A stretch of DNA of 64,000 nucleotides. Origin: Roseibacterium beibuensis. GTDB taxonomy: Bacteria > Pseudomonadota > Alphaproteobacteria > Rhodobacterales > Rhodobacteraceae. The stretch covers positions 62,001 to 126,000 of the forward strand of contig NZ_BAABHW010000005.1 in NCBI RefSeq assembly GCF_039542305.1, given 5' to 3'. The translations under genes and the position numbers were made by a program. Shown in pieces: positions 62,195-64,000 of the stretch. Positions within the stretch are counted from its first letter, which is position 1; the number at the start of each line of letters is the position of its first letter. The notes under the pieces were generated by a model. It saw only the letters and a list, made by a program, of their open reading frames with translations, made no database searches and was not told the origin of the DNA.

Positions 62195-63037
62195 TCAGAT
62201 CTGCCAGACCCGTGGCAGGGGCCGGTTGGTGAGAACAGGGATCGCGCGGGCCAGCGCGCGGCGGAGGGGATAGGCCTGGGCGGCCATGAAACGGGCCGTC
62301 AGCCGCCCCTCCCAGGCCGAGGCGGCGGCGCGCACGGGACCATCCGTCGGCAAGGCCCCGCGCAGGCGGTCCAGCCGGTCGGTGGCATCGCGCGCCATGA
62401 GGGTCAGGGTGGCGAGAGTCGTCGCGCCATTTAGACCGGCAGAGCCCGGGCGCACCAGATCGTCGGCCCCCAGCCGGATCGCTTCGACCATGTCCAGCCG
62501 TCCACCGCGCCTCACCTGCCGCCGGTCGCTCAGATGAAGCCGTGTCAGCGTTTCGCCCATGGCCGCGCGCCCCAGAACGAGGGTTTCCAGCAGCACAAGC
62601 TCGGCATCCTCGGCCATGTCGACCGTCAGGCGGCGGTCCAGTGCGGCGCCTTCGAACAGGATCAGTTCCTGCGGCAGCCAGTCGAGCACCGCGCCCGCGC
62701 CAAGTGCAAGATGCGTGTCGATCCGCCCTACGCCGCCGCTGGCGCGATAGGCCCGTTCCGCTGTCTGGGTGGTGCCGGTGGCCGTCGCCCCTGCCCCGAT
62801 CTCCAGAGTGTAAGACAGGCGATCGCCCCCGGTGATCCCGCCCGCCGTGTTGAGGAAAACGACCTCCGGGGCGCGGCCATGCATGCGCGGCAGCATCGCC
62901 TTGGCCGAGCCGGCCTGCGCCAGGTCCTTCACCCCGGCGCGCGGGCCTTCGCCCAGCCGAACCATGGCACGGCCATGCACACGCTGATGGCGCGTCTGGG
63001 GGGCTACGGCTGCGGCGGGTTGGGCGAGATCGAACAT
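62195..63037 (-). CDS. ureD: Urease accessory protein UreD
   Basis: 280 aa from ATG 63037 (MFDLAQPAAAV); the reading frame is open far upstream but no homology or ribosome site supports it. UreD features: EVVFLNTAGGITGGDRL, TTQTAERAYRASGG, LDWLPQELILFEGAALDRRL. First gene of the leftward urease cluster. Confidence 0.93.
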   Translation of the reverse strand: MFDLAQPAAAVAPQTRHQRVHGRAMVRLGEGPRAGVKDLAQAGSAKAMLPRMHGRAPEVVFLNTAGGITGGDRLSYTLEIGAGATATGTTQTAERAYRASGGVGRIDTHLALGAGAVLDWLPQELILFEGAALDRRLTVDMAEDAELVLLETLVLGRAAMGETLTRLHLSDRRQVRRGGRLDMVEAIRLGADDLVRPGSAGLNGATTLATLTLMARDATDRLDRLRGALPTDGPVRAAASAWEGRLTARFMAAQAYPLRRALARAIPVLTNRPLPRVWQI

Positions 63038-63206
63038 CTTGGGCCCGAGCCTAGGCCCGCCGCTTTGCGCAAGGCAAGCACGGCATCGGGTCATTCGCCA
63101 CCCATACGCGCAATTGCCCAAGAAACGGGCAACTGGCCTATGCGCCCGCCCCCTGTGGCGACACGCGCGCTTTGCACGACCGCCCCGCATGGTGTAGCGC
63201 ATCGCC

Positions 63207-64000
63207 ATGACCCAAAGCCTGACCATCCGCCGCCCCGACGATTGGCACCTCCATCTGCGCGACGGCGCGATGATGGAAGGCGTCCTGCCCGAAACGGCCC
63301 GCCATTTCGGCCGCGCCATCATCATGCCCAACCTCGTGCCGCCGGTGGTCACGGGCGACGACGCCCGCGCCTATCGCGACCGCATCCTGGCCGCGCTGCC
63401 CGCCAGCATGACGTTCGAGCCGTTGATGACGCTCTACCTGACCGAGGCGACCGACCCCGCCGACGTCGCCGCCGCCCATGCCGAGGGGCTGGTGCACGCG
63501 GTCAAGCTCTACCCGGCCGGGGCCACCACGAATTCCGCCTCTGGCGTGCGCGATTTCGACAAGGTCATGGGCGTGCTGGAGAAAATGGCCGAGATCGGCC
63601 TGCCGCTCTGCATCCATGGCGAGGTGACGACACCCGAGGTGGATATCTTCGACCGCGAGCAGGTGTTCCTCGAAACCGTGCTGGAGCCGCTGCGCCAACG
63701 CGTGCCCGGGTTGAAGGTGACGCTGGAACACATCACCACCAGTCACGGCATCGACTATGTCGCGGGCGCGGATGGCGATATCGCGGGCACGATCACGACG
63801 CATCACCTGATGATCAACCGCAACCACATCCTCGTGGGCGGGATCAAACCGCATTACTACTGCCTGCCAGTTGCCAAGCGCGCGACCCACCAGGCGGCGC
63901 TGCGCAAGGCGGCGACTTCGGGCAATCCGCGCTTTTTCCTGGGAACCGACAGCGCGCCCCATGCCGACCCGGCCAAGGAATCGGCCTGCGGCTGCGCGGG
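63207..64000 (+). CDS. pyrC: Dihydroorotase, class II (partial at window end)
   Basis: The first 264 codons from ATG 63207; the gene runs off the window. It cyclises carbamoyl-aspartate to dihydroorotate in pyrimidine synthesis. Ligands visible: H14 and H16 in DDWHLHLRDG, the carbamylated lysine in HAVKLYPAGATTNS, LCIHGEV, the TLEHITT His and LGTDSAPH Asp. About 85 residues are missing at the 3' end relative to E. coli PyrC. Divergent from ureD. Confidence 0.95.
   Translation, partial: MTQSLTIRRPDDWHLHLRDGAMMEGVLPETARHFGRAIIMPNLVPPVVTGDDARAYRDRILAALPASMTFEPLMTLYLTEATDPADVAAAHAEGLVHAVKLYPAGATTNSASGVRDFDKVMGVLEKMAEIGLPLCIHGEVTTPEVDIFDREQVFLETVLEPLRQRVPGLKVTLEHITTSHGIDYVAGADGDIAGTITTHHLMINRNHILVGGIKPHYYCLPVAKRATHQAALRKAATSGNPRFFLGTDSAPHADPAKESACGCA

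Noticed and set aside
63111..63131. TTGCCC...GGGCAA inverted repeat between ureD and pyrC as an operator
   Set aside because: Short arms and no supporting context; may be chance.

Overview
This 64 kb stretch is high-GC, densely coded chromosomal DNA. It most likely comes from a marine Roseobacter-group alphaproteobacterium (Rhodobacterales). The evidence is DMSP lyase DddP with all its iron ligands, a split cobalamin methionine synthase, an OlsB-type ornithine lipid acyltransferase, form II CO-dehydrogenase-like genes, a urease cluster, and many small families (DUF1638, DUF2849, DUF934, DUF6455, DUF3445, DUF985) typical of that group. I see no rRNA, prophage, CRISPR array or insertion sequence. 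One tRNA gene, tRNA-Pro(GGG), is present.

Layout. 0.2-6.4 kb: homocysteine methyltransferase, corrinoid protein and DUF1638 protein (pieces of a split MetH), mixed with a methyltransferase, a radical SAM protein behind a LexA-like box, a metallophosphatase and a drug/metabolite transporter. 6.8-16.1 kb: second transporter, enolase, sensor kinase, fatty-acid-hydroxylase family protein, FAD oxidoreductase, DUF985 cupin, AnmK, TyrS. 16.2-24.1 kb: acyltransferases (one without a normal stop), BamE, then the lipid/ribosome cluster yceD-rpmF-plsX-fabH-ihfA-merR and tRNA-Pro. 24.2-29.3 kb: dCTP deaminase, haem N-demethylase-like protein, DddP, hydrolase-OsmC fusion, DUF6455. 29.3-35.4 kb: Lrp-type regulator facing a sulfate-assimilation operon (cysG, DUF2849, sulfite reductase, cysH, DUF934, ferredoxin-NADP reductase). 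35.5-40 kb: acidic alanine-rich anchored protein, infC with a non-canonical start, a porin-like remnant, an SHMT-like enzyme with a divergent GcvA-like regulator. 40-53.3 kb: form II coxSLM and its accessory genes (MPT-binding protein, XdhC/CoxF, CoxE, CoxD), interrupted by an AT-rich nuclease-like gene, a dienelactone hydrolase, an OmpA protein and small secreted proteins. 54.4-63 kb: urease cluster (minus strand, ureDAB...C...EFG) interrupted by a Tat-exported cyclase, a CMD-family protein and others. The window ends inside a dihydroorotase gene.

Regulatory signals readable by eye include an alphaproteobacterial LexA-type box (3030), an almost perfect Lrp consensus before cysG (29880), two FNR-type sites (28997, 34520), CTAAT-like motifs between the SHMT-like gene and its LysR regulator, and a set of hairpin terminators. 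A GC-rich dispersed repeat with a shared core occurs three times at gene 3' ends. Signs of decay or sequence error are a one-base frameshift at the end of the LysR gene, a missing stop in a GNAT gene, and a porin-like fragment. Long antisense ORFs are common here and are explained by codon bias.
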